63,924 nucleotides of DNA, taken from NCBI GenBank assembly GCA_947346365.1, contig CANAAV010000015.1:1-63924 (forward strand), given 5' to 3'. Both the position numbers and the translations under genes were made by a program. The notes below the pieces were generated by a model. It searched no databases, was not told the origin of the DNA, and saw only the letters and a program-made list of their open reading frames with translations. This document shows positions 1 to 7,946 of the stretch, piece by piece (the stretch's first letter is position 1; the number at the start of each line of letters is the position of its first letter). The DNA comes from an uncultured Flavonifractor sp. (GTDB lineage Bacteria > Bacillota > Clostridia > Oscillospirales > Oscillospiraceae).

Positions 1-476
1 GTGGAGTAGAACTCCGGGCAGATGGGAACAAGCACGCTGTCCGCCGCTGTCAGGGCATTGGTCATAAGGGGGCTGGCCGCTCGGTTGGTATCAATGAGAA
101 TGTAATCGTAGTGTGCGCGGAGCGGGGAAAGGATTTCCTGCAAAAAGCGTTCTGTCCCCATTTCCGTAAGCAGGCTGGTTTCCAGCTTGCCCAGATTCTT
201 GCTGCCGGGGATCAGGTCTGCTTTGCCGCACCGCTGGATGTAACTGCTGGGAGCGGGTAGATCCTGGTCTTCCAGCAGACAGGCCATGACGCCGCTGATG
301 TCCATTCCTACGGCTTGTCCATCAGGGAGAAGGGTGGAGGTCAGATTGATCTGCGGGTCGAAGTCTACGCAGAGGACACGCCGCCCCTGCTCGGCCAGTA
401 AATAGGATAGATGCTGGCATATTGTGGTCTTGGTTACGCCGCCCTTCTGATTGGCAACGGTAATAATTCTACACAT
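1..476 (-). CDS. ParA/Soj-family ATPase, partial at window edge
   Basis: The reading frame runs from the ATG at 476 to the left edge with no stop, so the C-terminus lies outside the window. The N-terminus reads as a ParA/MinD-type deviant Walker A motif (residues KGGVTKTT), followed by a CVDFDPQ Walker A' segment and a YDYILIDT Walker B segment. The family binds ATP and segregates plasmids or integrated elements by patterning on the nucleoid. The usual glycine before the signature lysine (KGGVGKT) is threonine here. A GGGAGG ribosome site lies 11 bases upstream. Its neighbour is a recombinase fragment, so it most likely belongs to an integrated conjugative or mobilisable element rather than to the chromosome's own Soj system. 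Confidence 0.85.
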   Translation of the reverse strand, partial: MCRIITVANQKGGVTKTTICQHLSYLLAEQGRRVLCVDFDPQINLTSTLLPDGQAVGMDISGVMACLLEDQDLPAPSSYIQRCGKADLIPGSKNLGKLETSLLTEMGTERFLQEILSPLRAHYDYILIDTNRAASPLMTNALTAADSVLVPICPEFYS

Positions 477-493
477 TTCATTATCAGCCTCCC

Positions 494-793
494 TTACGGC
501 CCAGTAATTTCGAGCCAAATAAAAATTAGGACCAAATCAGGAAAGCCTTGTGGGGCAAGCACTTCCTGACTTGTTCCTAATATAATCCCGTCATCAATAT
601 AGGTGTCTACCACCTCGTAAGGGCTGTCCTGAAAGAAGGCGGGAAGCTCGTCGTTGAGAATTTTGTCCTGGTTGACCACCGATTCAGAGACGGCGGTTCC
701 GTCGTCCCGGGACAGGCGGATATACTTGCCAATTTTCCAGGCTGTCTGTCTGGACGCCGCTGTACCGGTGTCCGGTTTTCTGATTCTTGCCAT
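494..793 (-). pseudogene. truncated large serine recombinase (N-terminal fragment)
   Basis: The first 68 or so residues match the start of the resolvase/invertase catalytic domain of large serine recombinases of Tn4451/TnpX type. A KYIRLSRDDG segment holds the likely nucleophilic serine, and SVVNQDKILNDEL and VDTYIDDGI follow. After YIDDG the similarity decays within a few codons and the frame stops after 99 residues, whereas intact members have about 500. The recombinase and zinc-ribbon domains that bind DNA are missing, so it cannot act as an integrase. It is probably the relic of an element's integrase, abutting the ParA gene on the same strand. Confidence 0.7.
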
Positions 794-836
794 AATGGGG
801 CCTCCCTTCCTCTCCGCCGCCGCTGGGAAGAAAGCG

Positions 837-1091
837 TCAAAATTTTAGCCCCAAAAAGTAGGACTTTATCTTTTGCTCAAGGGTCTCTTCACAGGGCTTA
901 AACAACAGCTTTACCGGAGTGTTTCCCACCCGGAAGCAGTATGGATTGCCCAGCTGGGCGATACAGCTCTCCAGCCGCTGGGCGGCGGTTTCCCCGGTGA
1001 TATTCACTTGGAGAAGATCCGCCAAGGGGCCGGAGGATGCGTCCTTGATGCTCACACGCGACAGATCCTCCAGCAGGTTTTGATTTATCAT
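837..1091 (-). CDS. small element-associated protein (DUF6870-like)
   Basis: An 84-residue protein whose C-terminal half (QLGNPYCFRVGNTPVKLLF, then a closing LEQKIKSYF helix) resembles the small uncharacterised proteins commonly found beside serine recombinases in clostridial conjugative elements, which I recall as DUF6870. No catalytic motif, signal peptide or membrane segment is visible. It lies just upstream of the recombinase fragment on the same strand, with a 43-base gap, which fits an accessory role in an integrated element. The family assignment is from memory of its pattern, and the function is unknown. Confidence 0.5.
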   Translation of the reverse strand: MINQNLLEDLSRVSIKDASSGPLADLLQVNITGETAAQRLESCIAQLGNPYCFRVGNTPVKLLFKPCEETLEQKIKSYFLGLKF

Positions 1092-1256
1092 AGAAAGCGC
1101 CTCCCCCCGATTTCTATGCGCGGTGGCCGGGCCGTATCACTCAGGCGGGGCGGAAAAATTCCGTCCCGGCGCGCCGTCGGGCATAAAAACATCTGGCAGG
1201 TGGATCTGCCGGATGGGAGAGGCGGGCCTTTTTCAAACTAGGCATAGTCCAAAGGA

Positions 1257-2156
1257 CTACGTGCCGGCGCTGTCAAGGTCGATGTTCCACAGCAGCTTTA
1301 AAAACCGCTTGGCCTTGGGGGAGAGCGGCTTTCCCTTTCGGATGCAGAGGTAGTGCTCATAGTGTAAAGGAGGGTCGGGCTCATACACCCGGTAGAGCGG
1401 ACTTCTTTTTGTGTTGCTCCTATGCATAAAGGTGATGCCAACCCCGGACTCTACGGCCATCATGATAGCGCTGAGCACGCTGATGGTGCAGGCGATATTG
1501 AGACTGATGCCATGCTCTTTGATGTAGCGGTCGACAATAATGCCCAGACCGGAATCCGGGCGGCTTTGCACATAGCTTGCTCCGTCCAGCGCCTGAATGG
1601 GGATGGTGTCCGTATATTTTTGATTGATTGGATCAAATTCTGGGCAGGTGGGGACAATCACAACCAGATCCTCCGGATCGACAAATAAGCACTCCAGCTC
1701 GTCTGGGACGCCGTCCGGGTAAGTCATATTCACAATATCCAGCTGTCCATCAATAATCATACGGGTACACTCCACGGAATCCACGTCAAAAAAGACCGGA
1801 GTTTCCGTCTGCATTTGGTCTACCATACGCAGGATCAGTCTGGCAATGGCGGCGGAGTTGTTGATGCCGATCCGGACTTGAGGGTAGACCGTGTTGTTGA
1901 CGATTTGATAAATCCGCTCGTTGGTTTCGTTTTTCACGGCTACCATTTTTCGGGCGGCTTCAATGTAGAGCTTACCCTCCGGCGTGGGGATGAGCTTGTC
2001 CCGGCGCCGGTTAAACAGGCGCAGCCCCAGCTGGTGTTCCAGCTGGAGCAGAGATTTGCTCAGTGCCGGCTGAGTCAGGTACAGCTTTTGGGCGGCTTTC
2101 GAGATGCCGCCCTGTTCATAAATGGCAATTACGTATTCCAGGTTATGCAGTTCCAT
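1257..2156 (-). CDS. LysR-family transcriptional regulator
   Basis: A 299-residue protein with a typical N-terminal LysR winged helix-turn-helix (residues about 1-60: MELHNLEYVIAIYEQGGISK, then AAQKLYLTQPALSKSL) followed by a periplasmic-binding-like effector domain. Length is normal for the family. It is the second gene of a two-LysR unit, starting 3 bases after the stop of the upstream LysR gene, and the unit diverges from the aldarate operon at 3383. LysR proteins usually regulate the divergent neighbour in response to a pathway metabolite, so an aldarate or a keto-deoxy acid is a reasonable inferred ligand. A short dyad (TAGTCC-AAA-GGACTA, 1245-1259) overlaps its stop codon. Confidence 0.88.
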   Translation of the reverse strand: MELHNLEYVIAIYEQGGISKAAQKLYLTQPALSKSLLQLEHQLGLRLFNRRRDKLIPTPEGKLYIEAARKMVAVKNETNERIYQIVNNTVYPQVRIGINNSAAIARLILRMVDQMQTETPVFFDVDSVECTRMIIDGQLDIVNMTYPDGVPDELECLFVDPEDLVVIVPTCPEFDPINQKYTDTIPIQALDGASYVQSRPDSGLGIIVDRYIKEHGISLNIACTISVLSAIMMAVESGVGITFMHRSNTKRSPLYRVYEPDPPLHYEHYLCIRKGKPLSPKAKRFLKLLWNIDLDSAGT

Positions 2157-2159
2157 GGC

Positions 2160-3068
2160 TTAGGACTCCTCAAAGAAAATATCGGGATCGTCCTGATACG
2201 ACTCCCGCAGAATCTGTCCGGCAAGGGACATAAAAGAGCGGATCAGAGAGGAGCAGACGCTCTCCTCCGAGTAGTAAAAGCCGCTGACAGCTTTTATGGG
2301 AGGATGAAACGGCAAAAGCGCATAGTCCTTAAAACGCGCCTTGGTCCGGGCGGGTATGACGGTGGCGTAAGCTCCGGTATCCAGCAGGGCGCAGGCCAGG
2401 CCGCAGGCGTTTGATTCTACGTGGACCGCGGCGGTTAGTCTGCGTGCAAACAGCGCTGCGTCGCAGACCAGGCAGAAATTAGAGCCTCGGAACATCGTGA
2501 TATAGTCCAATTTCTCTAAAAGAGGAGCCGGATCCTGGACGGCGGCGTCGTAACTGCGGGGAAGAACCAGGAACAGAGTCTCCTGCATAACGGGCCGCTG
2601 CCGTACGGCGGTGTGGCTGCTGCTTTGCAGGTAGCTTAGCGCTACGTCGATTTCTCTGCTGTGGACAAGCTCCTCCAGTTCGGTATCGGGAAGAAAGCGC
2701 AGCTGTATGCGAATATCAGGGTGTACCTGGGAAAATCGCGTTAGAAAAGCGGTGACCAGTTGGGGAGAAAAGCTGCTAAGGCATAGGTCAATGCCTACAG
2801 TAAAAATTTTCTGGGCGGAGAGATCCGCAATGTCCCGCATGGCCCGCTCGTGCAGCAGGAGAATCTTTTTGGCTCCCGTGCAAAAAATTTCGCCGGCTTT
2901 GGTCAATTTGTGCTCCTTCCTGTCGTAAAGCACGGCACCCTGGTGCTCTTCTAGGCGCTGGAGGTACATGCTCAGGGAGGACTGGGACAATCCGAGCTCT
3001 TTCGCGGCGGCGGACAGAGACTGCTCTTGCTGAATCGCCAGCATATAGTGCAGAGACTTATACTGCAT
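2160..3068 (-). CDS. LysR-family transcriptional regulator (promoter-proximal)
   Basis: A 302-residue LysR regulator with an N-terminal HTH (MQYKSLHYMLAIQQEQSLSA, then KELGLSQSSLSMYLQRLEE) and a substrate-binding-like C-terminal domain. I chose the ATG at 3068 because a GGAGG sits 10 bases upstream (3079-3083); an in-frame TTG seven codons earlier would place that site inside the gene. It leads the divergent two-regulator unit. It is clearly diverged from the downstream LysR rather than a recent copy, so the two could sense different effectors, for example glucarate versus galactarate. That division of labour is inference. Confidence 0.88.
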   Translation of the reverse strand: MQYKSLHYMLAIQQEQSLSAAAKELGLSQSSLSMYLQRLEEHQGAVLYDRKEHKLTKAGEIFCTGAKKILLLHERAMRDIADLSAQKIFTVGIDLCLSSFSPQLVTAFLTRFSQVHPDIRIQLRFLPDTELEELVHSREIDVALSYLQSSSHTAVRQRPVMQETLFLVLPRSYDAAVQDPAPLLEKLDYITMFRGSNFCLVCDAALFARRLTAAVHVESNACGLACALLDTGAYATVIPARTKARFKDYALLPFHPPIKAVSGFYYSEESVCSSLIRSFMSLAGQILRESYQDDPDIFFEES

Positions 3069-3149
3069 ATCGGCTGTGCCTCCGTTCAATATATTGTATT
3101 TGGTTATGGGGTAATGAAGTTTACGAATTTGACTTATTTCATACTCACC

Positions 3150-3178
3150 ATTATACTATGTGCAAAGAGGCAAAGCAA
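3150..3178 (-). promoter_or_regulatory. sigma-A-type promoter of the LysR pair
   Basis: Read on the minus strand, TTGCTT (3173-3178) and TATAAT (3150-3155) are separated by exactly 17 bases. It fires leftwards into the regulator genes. The 314-base divergent gap (3069-3382) would also hold the LysR operators. One visible dyad is ATTGG-N6-CCAAT at 3332-3347, close to the importer gene start. Confidence 0.65.
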
Positions 3179-3242
3179 GACAAGATATTAGAGAAAAAAT
3201 TTGGATATCCCGTCTATTTGTGCGCTTGATGAAGGGAAATAT

Positions 3243-3270
3243 TTTGCAGCTCTTTAGATTAACATAAAAT
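3243..3270 (+). promoter_or_regulatory. possible promoter of the aldarate operon
   Basis: TTTGCA (3243-3248) and TAAAAT (3265-3270) are 16 bases apart in the AT-rich part of the divergent gap. Both hexamers are imperfect, which would suit an activator-dependent LysR-controlled promoter. The transcript would have a leader of about 105 bases. Confidence 0.35.
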
Positions 3271-3382
3271 AGATATCAAAAAATGGCATGGTATATTGCG
3301 CCTGCGAGCGAGAGCCGGGAGATGTGGTTGTATTGGTCCGGGCCAATCGACATATAAAAACAAAAACAGGAGGGAATGTACA

Positions 3383-4990
3383 ATGAAACATGTGCGGAGC
3401 AGATTGCTATGTATGCTCATGGCGCTTTCGCTGGTGTTCAGCCTTGCTGCCTGCGGCGGCGGGGAGACGCCCAGCGGCGGGGAAAAGAATCCGGAGGGCC
3501 CGGCTACGGCCGCTCCGGGCAAGGAGGGTGAGATTGTCGTCAACGTCAGCGACAATGTCACCATGATCAACCTGGAGGTGTACGCCAACAACAACAGCTG
3601 CCAGTTCCTGTATGCCGACATGGTGTTCGATCCCCTCTACTACGGGGACCGCCAGGGTGGCAACACCCCCTGCATTTGTACGGGCTATGAGCTCAGCGAG
3701 GACGGAACAGAGGCGACCCTGCATATCCGGGAGGGGGTCAAGTTCCACGACGGCACCGACCTGACGGCCAAGGACGTGGTGGCGACCTTTGAATTTATCC
3801 TGCGCAATATGGATACCCTGGGCCTGGCCTCGGCGGTCTGGTCCAATCTGGAGGGCGTTGAGCTGATTGACGACACCACCTGCAAGCTGAAGCTGTCCAG
3901 CTACTTTGCGACATTTGAGGTCTCCCTGACCTATACCTGGATTCTGTCTGACGAAGACATCGAGAACTATGGAGATGATTTCCAGTCCGCTGAGAAAATC
4001 ATCAACGGCAGCGGCCCCTGGAAGTTTGTGGAGTGGCAGGACGGGCAGTATGCCAGCTACACTTCTAACAAAGACTATTGGGACCCCAGCGTTGTGTCCA
4101 ACATTGACAAGCTGAGCGTCTGGTTCGTCAATCAGGAGAATGCAAAGGTTTCCGGCATCACCTCCGGCGATCTGGATTATGCCCAGAGCCTGCGCTCGGA
4201 CATGGTGCCCATGGTGGAGGGCAAGCCCGGCATCGAGATTATCGAATATGTCTCCGACGTGATGTACTACTTGCAGTTTGACTGCGCTGCCGACTCGGTG
4301 TTCAGCGACCCCAACGCCAGAAAAGCCTTTGCCCACGCCATTGATGTGGACACCATGCTCAACCTGGTGGGCGGCGGCGAGGCCATGAAGTGCATGTTCC
4401 TTAAGTCCCTGATGGGCTACGACGAGAGCATTGAGGGCTATGAATACAATCCCGAGCTGGCGAAGGAGTACCTGGCCAAGACCAACTACGCCCAGCAGCA
4501 GATTACCCTCTATTCCCGGAACGACCTGGTTTCGATTGACGATGTAATGGCCGTGTTTGTACAGAACCTGACTGAGGCCGGCTTCAACGTGGCCACCAAG
4601 ATCTGCGACAGCGCCGAATTCGTCAAGATCCGTCAGAACCCCAGCGAGTATGACGTGTTCTTTGTCAACCTGGGCGCGTTCGACGGCGATCCCTACAACC
4701 TGTATATTGTGCCCCGCATCGTGGACGACTGCCACAACAGCTACTATAAAAATGAACAGCTCAACCAGCTGATTATGGACTCCTACACCAATCCCGACGC
4801 CGCCCAGCGGGAGGAAATGCTCAAGCAGGTGGCCCAGACGGTGTATGAGGAGTGCGGCCCTGTGCTGGCGGTCTATGCCCCGAACGGCTACTGCGTGATC
4901 CGGGAGGGCCTGGAGGGTGTGAACGCCACCAAGTGCGCCGGTCCCTATTTCCGCTTTGCCCGCGTAGACGAGGCGGTCTGGAAAAAATAA
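3383..4990 (+). CDS. ABC transporter substrate-binding lipoprotein, family 5 (Dpp/Opp/Nik type)
   Basis: A 535-residue extracytoplasmic solute receptor. A lipoprotein signal runs to the lipobox LAAC with the modified cysteine at about residue 24, then a Gly/Pro/Glu linker. The mature part has the SBP_bac_5 pattern (YELSEDGTEATLHIREGVKF, then HDGTDLTAKDVVATFE). The start at 3383 is set by AGGAGG at 3368-3373. It opens the aldarate operon and is followed by matching permeases and ATPases. Family members bind peptides, nickel complexes, opines or oligosaccharides, so ligand identity cannot be read from sequence. Genomic context suggests an aldarate or an amide conjugate of one. Confidence 0.92.
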   Translation: MKHVRSRLLCMLMALSLVFSLAACGGGETPSGGEKNPEGPATAAPGKEGEIVVNVSDNVTMINLEVYANNNSCQFLYADMVFDPLYYGDRQGGNTPCICTGYELSEDGTEATLHIREGVKFHDGTDLTAKDVVATFEFILRNMDTLGLASAVWSNLEGVELIDDTTCKLKLSSYFATFEVSLTYTWILSDEDIENYGDDFQSAEKIINGSGPWKFVEWQDGQYASYTSNKDYWDPSVVSNIDKLSVWFVNQENAKVSGITSGDLDYAQSLRSDMVPMVEGKPGIEIIEYVSDVMYYLQFDCAADSVFSDPNARKAFAHAIDVDTMLNLVGGGEAMKCMFLKSLMGYDESIEGYEYNPELAKEYLAKTNYAQQQITLYSRNDLVSIDDVMAVFVQNLTEAGFNVATKICDSAEFVKIRQNPSEYDVFFVNLGAFDGDPYNLYIVPRIVDDCHNSYYKNEQLNQLIMDSYTNPDAAQREEMLKQVAQTVYEECGPVLAVYAPNGYCVIREGLEGVNATKCAGPYFRFARVDEAVWKK

Positions 4991-5043
4991 ACCTCCAGCG
5001 GTGCCGCGGAAAACAGAATCTGGAAAAACCGCTGAAGCAAACG

Positions 5044-5081
5044 GAGCGGTCATGTTCCGTGGACATGACCGCTCATTTTTT
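5044..5081 (+). terminator. intercistronic hairpin with U tract after the binding protein
   Basis: A perfect 12-base-pair stem (GAGCGGTCATGT at 5044-5055, ACATGACCGCTC at 5063-5074) with a 7-base loop is followed by A and six Ts. It lies between the binding-protein gene and the permeases. Partial termination here would give the usual excess of receptor over membrane components. Confidence 0.75.
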
Positions 5082-5111
5082 ACAGCCCTTTTTAGAAAGT
5101 GAGGGACGACA

Positions 5112-6041
5112 ATGTTAAGATCAATCCTCAAACGCGTGGGATATATGCTGATTGTGGTGTGGGTCGTGTCGGTAATGGCCTTTGTGCTGATGCGCTGCGC
5201 GCCCGGCGATCCCACGGCGACGATGCTGCCGGATACGGCCACTGAGGAGCAGCGGGCCGCGCTGACGGCGGAGCTGGGCCTGGACCAGCCCTATATCATC
5301 CAGTACCTGCGGTATATGAAGGGGCTGCTGATGGGGGATCTGGGCCACTCCACCCAGTATAACCAGCCCTGCGCGACTATCATTGCCCAGCGCCTGCCCG
5401 CTACGCTGTGCGTGTCGCTGATCTCGGCGGTGATTGTGCTGTTTATCAGCATACCCGTGGGAGTGATATCCGGCGTCACCCGGGGGAGCATGACGGACTT
5501 TGCGATGATGTTCCTGGTGGTGATTTTGCAGTCCATGGCGGTGGTCTGGGTCTGTGTGCTGCTGCTGCTGGTGTTCGTGGTGAAGCTGGATTGGCTGCCC
5601 TCTATGGGCTATTACGGGCTGGCAAAGCCCCAGTATCTCATTATGCCGGTCATCGCCATGGGCTACCGCATGTGCGCTCAGGTGGCCCGCATGGGCCGTT
5701 CCAGCATGATCGACGTGCTGAACGAGGACTATATTACCTGCGCTTACGCCAGAGGACTTTCCAAATGGGAGGTCTACTCCAAGTACGCCCTGAAAAACTC
5801 CCTGATTCCCGTTATTACGATTTATGGGCTTCAAGTGGCCGCTATGCTGGCCGGAGCGGTGATTATTGAGCAGATCTTCACCATCCCCGGCATCGGCACT
5901 ATGCTGGTATCCGCCGTGAATAACCGGGATTATCCGATGGTGCAGTCTTCACTGATTGTAACTGCCGCCATGTTCTCCCTGGTAAACCTGGTGGTGGATA
6001 TTGCCATTACTTTTATCGACCCGCGCATCAAAGAAGTATAA
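5112..6041 (+). CDS. ABC transporter permease, DppB/OppB type
   Basis: A 309-residue membrane protein of the DppB/OppB/NikB family. It begins with one membrane helix (YMLIVVWVVSVMAFVLMRCA), then the periplasmic segment PGDPTATMLP and the binding-protein-dependent transport domain with the EAA loop near DYITCAYARGLSKWEVYSKY. It ends with the family's IDPRIKEV-like tail. It would pair with the next permease to form the channel for the solute received from the 3383 lipoprotein. The gene follows the hairpin at 5044 and is preceded by GTGAGGGAC as a weak ribosome site. Confidence 0.92.
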   Translation: MLRSILKRVGYMLIVVWVVSVMAFVLMRCAPGDPTATMLPDTATEEQRAALTAELGLDQPYIIQYLRYMKGLLMGDLGHSTQYNQPCATIIAQRLPATLCVSLISAVIVLFISIPVGVISGVTRGSMTDFAMMFLVVILQSMAVVWVCVLLLLVFVVKLDWLPSMGYYGLAKPQYLIMPVIAMGYRMCAQVARMGRSSMIDVLNEDYITCAYARGLSKWEVYSKYALKNSLIPVITIYGLQVAAMLAGAVIIEQIFTIPGIGTMLVSAVNNRDYPMVQSSLIVTAAMFSLVNLVVDIAITFIDPRIKEV

Positions 6042-6058
6042 AGGAGGGTGGGAAGAGT

Positions 6059-6913
6059 ATGCAGGGAAAAATCATGCTGCGCCGCATCCTGCGCAGCAAG
6101 CAGTTTATGATGGGGCTGCTTTTGGTGCTGGTGCTGTGCTTTATCGCGGTTTTTGCAGACCAGCTGGCCCCCCACGACCCCAATGAGTACCACCCAGACG
6201 CACGGCTTCAGGCTCCGGAATGGTTTGAGCGGGGCCGGGAGGGCTATATTTTAGGCACAGACTCCACAGGCCGGGATATCCTCTCCCGCATGATTATCGG
6301 CGCCAAATCCTCAATGAAGGTGGCGCTGCTGAGCACCTTTTTGTCCCTGGCGCTGGGGACGGTTCTGGGCATCATTGCGGGGTTTAGAGGAGGAATTCTG
6401 GACATTATCATCATGCGGGCCACAGAGGTCAGCATGGCGGTGCCCACCATGACCCTGGGCGTGGTGATCATGGCCATATTTGGCACCAGCATTGTAAATC
6501 TTTTGATCGTCATGGTCATCAGCTTTTGGATGAATTTTGCCCGCGTGGCCCGCAACGAGGTCATGTCCATCCGAAACCGGGAATTTGTCCAGGCGTCCCG
6601 GGCCCTGGGCGCCACCAGCGCCCACATCATGTTTACCCAGATTCTGCCCAACGTCACTACATCGCTGATTATCTGTACCAGTAACTGCTTCGGCAGCGTA
6701 ATCCTGGTGGAGTCCACTCTGAGTTACCTCTACCTGGGCGTTCAGCTCCCTACTGCCTCTTGGGGAAATATGATTGCGGCAGGCAAGGATTTTCTTGCCA
6801 TTGCCCCCTGGACCGTGATCGTCCCCGGCATTGCGCTGATGATTGCGGTGATGGGCTTTAACTTTCTGGGCGACGGCCTGCGGGATGTGCTGGACCCGAA
6901 ACAGACCAGATGA
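6059..6913 (+). CDS. ABC transporter permease, DppC/OppC type
   Basis: A 284-residue permease of the DppC/OppC family: an N-terminal helix (MMGLLLVLVLCFIAVFADQL), the family's periplasmic HPF-like segment ending in LGTDSTGRDILSRMI, a helix-rich transport domain and the EAA loop around REFVQASRALGATSAHIM. It starts 17 bases after the DppB-type gene with AAGGAGGG upstream and overlaps the next cistron's frame slightly. It forms the heteromeric channel with the upstream permease. Confidence 0.92.
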   Translation: MQGKIMLRRILRSKQFMMGLLLVLVLCFIAVFADQLAPHDPNEYHPDARLQAPEWFERGREGYILGTDSTGRDILSRMIIGAKSSMKVALLSTFLSLALGTVLGIIAGFRGGILDIIIMRATEVSMAVPTMTLGVVIMAIFGTSIVNLLIVMVISFWMNFARVARNEVMSIRNREFVQASRALGATSAHIMFTQILPNVTTSLIICTSNCFGSVILVESTLSYLYLGVQLPTASWGNMIAAGKDFLAIAPWTVIVPGIALMIAVMGFNFLGDGLRDVLDPKQTR

Positions 6914-6927
6914 CAGGAGGCGGGAAA

Positions 6928-7944
6928 ATGAAAGAAGAACTGCGTACGGCGCCGGGCGGGCCCGGTACTGCGGAAGACGGCGATGTGCTCTTGGATATTC
7001 AGGATTTATCCGTTGAGTTCCATACGGAGCTGGGGGTAAAACAGGCGATCAACCATTTAAACCTGACCATCCGGAAGGGCGAGGCCCTGGGCTTGGTGGG
7101 CGAGGCCGGCGCGGGCAAGACCACTACCGCTTTGGCAATCCTCCGCCTGCTGGACCCCAAGGCGGCAAAGATCGTCTCCGGCAAAATCTTTTATCACGGT
7201 ACGGATATGTCCGCCTATTCTGAGCGGAAAATGCAGAGCCTGCGGGGGGACAAGATCTCGATGATCTTCCAAAATCCGCTCACCTCTTTAAATCCGGTGT
7301 TTACCGTGGGCGAGCAGCTGGCCCTGGTCCTGCGGAAGCACCAGGGAATGAAAAACGCCCAGGCTTTTCAGGAGGCGGGAAAGCTGATGGAGATGGTGGG
7401 CATCCGGGCGGACCGGATTCGAGACTATCCTCACCAATTTTCCGGAGGGATGCGCCAGCGCATCGGCATTGCCGCCGCCCTGGCCTGCAATCCGGAGCTG
7501 TTGATTGCCGACGAGCCCACCACGGCTCTGGACGTGACCATTCAGGCACAGATACTGGAGCTTATTAAGGTGCTGGAGCAGAAATACGACACCTCCCTGC
7601 TGATGATTACCCATAACCTAGGCATTATCTCTGAGCTGTGCCGGAATGTGGCTGTGATGTATGCCGGCGCAATTATCGAGTACGGCTCGGTAAAAGAGGT
7701 GTTTACCAGCCCGATGCACCCCTATACCAGGGGCCTGCTGGGGGCGATCCCCACGCTGGAGGACGACAAGGACCGCCTGACCGCCATTCGGGGCGCGGTG
7801 GCCGACCCGTACCGCCTGCCCCAGGGGTGCAGCTTCAGCCCCAGGTGCGACGAGTGCCGGGGCGAGTGCGAAAAGAGCGCCCCGCCGCTGATCGAGATTA
7901 CGCCGCAGCACTATGTCGCCTGCTGGGGCCATAAGGAGGGGTGA
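6928..7944 (+). CDS. ABC transporter ATP-binding protein, DppD/OppD type
   Basis: A 338-residue ATPase with Walker [10 protein letters not shown], an [12 protein letters not shown] signature, Walker [12 protein letters not shown] and the C-terminal oligopeptide-transporter extension with a cysteine-bearing segment ([15 protein letters not shown]), which in relatives can carry an Fe-S or disulfide site. GGAGG at 6916-6920 with a 7-base gap supports the ATG at 6928 over the ATG at 6910 that overlaps the preceding stop. The Walker A has alanine (EAGAGK) where most members have serine. Confidence 0.9.
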   Translation: MKEELRTAPGGPGTAEDGDVLLDIQDLSVEFHTELGVKQAINHLNLTIRKGEALGLVGEAGAGKTTTALAILRLLDPKAAKIVSGKIFYHGTDMSAYSERKMQSLRGDKISMIFQNPLTSLNPVFTVGEQLALVLRKHQGMKNAQAFQEAGKLMEMVGIRADRIRDYPHQFSGGMRQRIGIAAALACNPELLIADEPTTALDVTIQAQILELIKVLEQKYDTSLLMITHNLGIISELCRNVAVMYAGAIIEYGSVKEVFTSPMHPYTRGLLGAIPTLEDDKDRLTAIRGAVADPYRLPQGCSFSPRCDECRGECEKSAPPLIEITPQHYVACWGHKEG

Positions 7945-7946
7945 AC

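Noticed and set aside
1242-1259. Terminator at the end of the LysR pair
   Set aside because: TAGTCC-AAA-GGACTA is too short and lacks a T run on the minus strand. It overlaps the stop codon and may be chance.
3407-5242. A 611-codon minus-strand frame opposite the binding-protein gene
   Set aside because: High GC third positions keep the shadow frame open. The plus strand has signal peptide, lipobox and family motifs; the minus-strand product has none.
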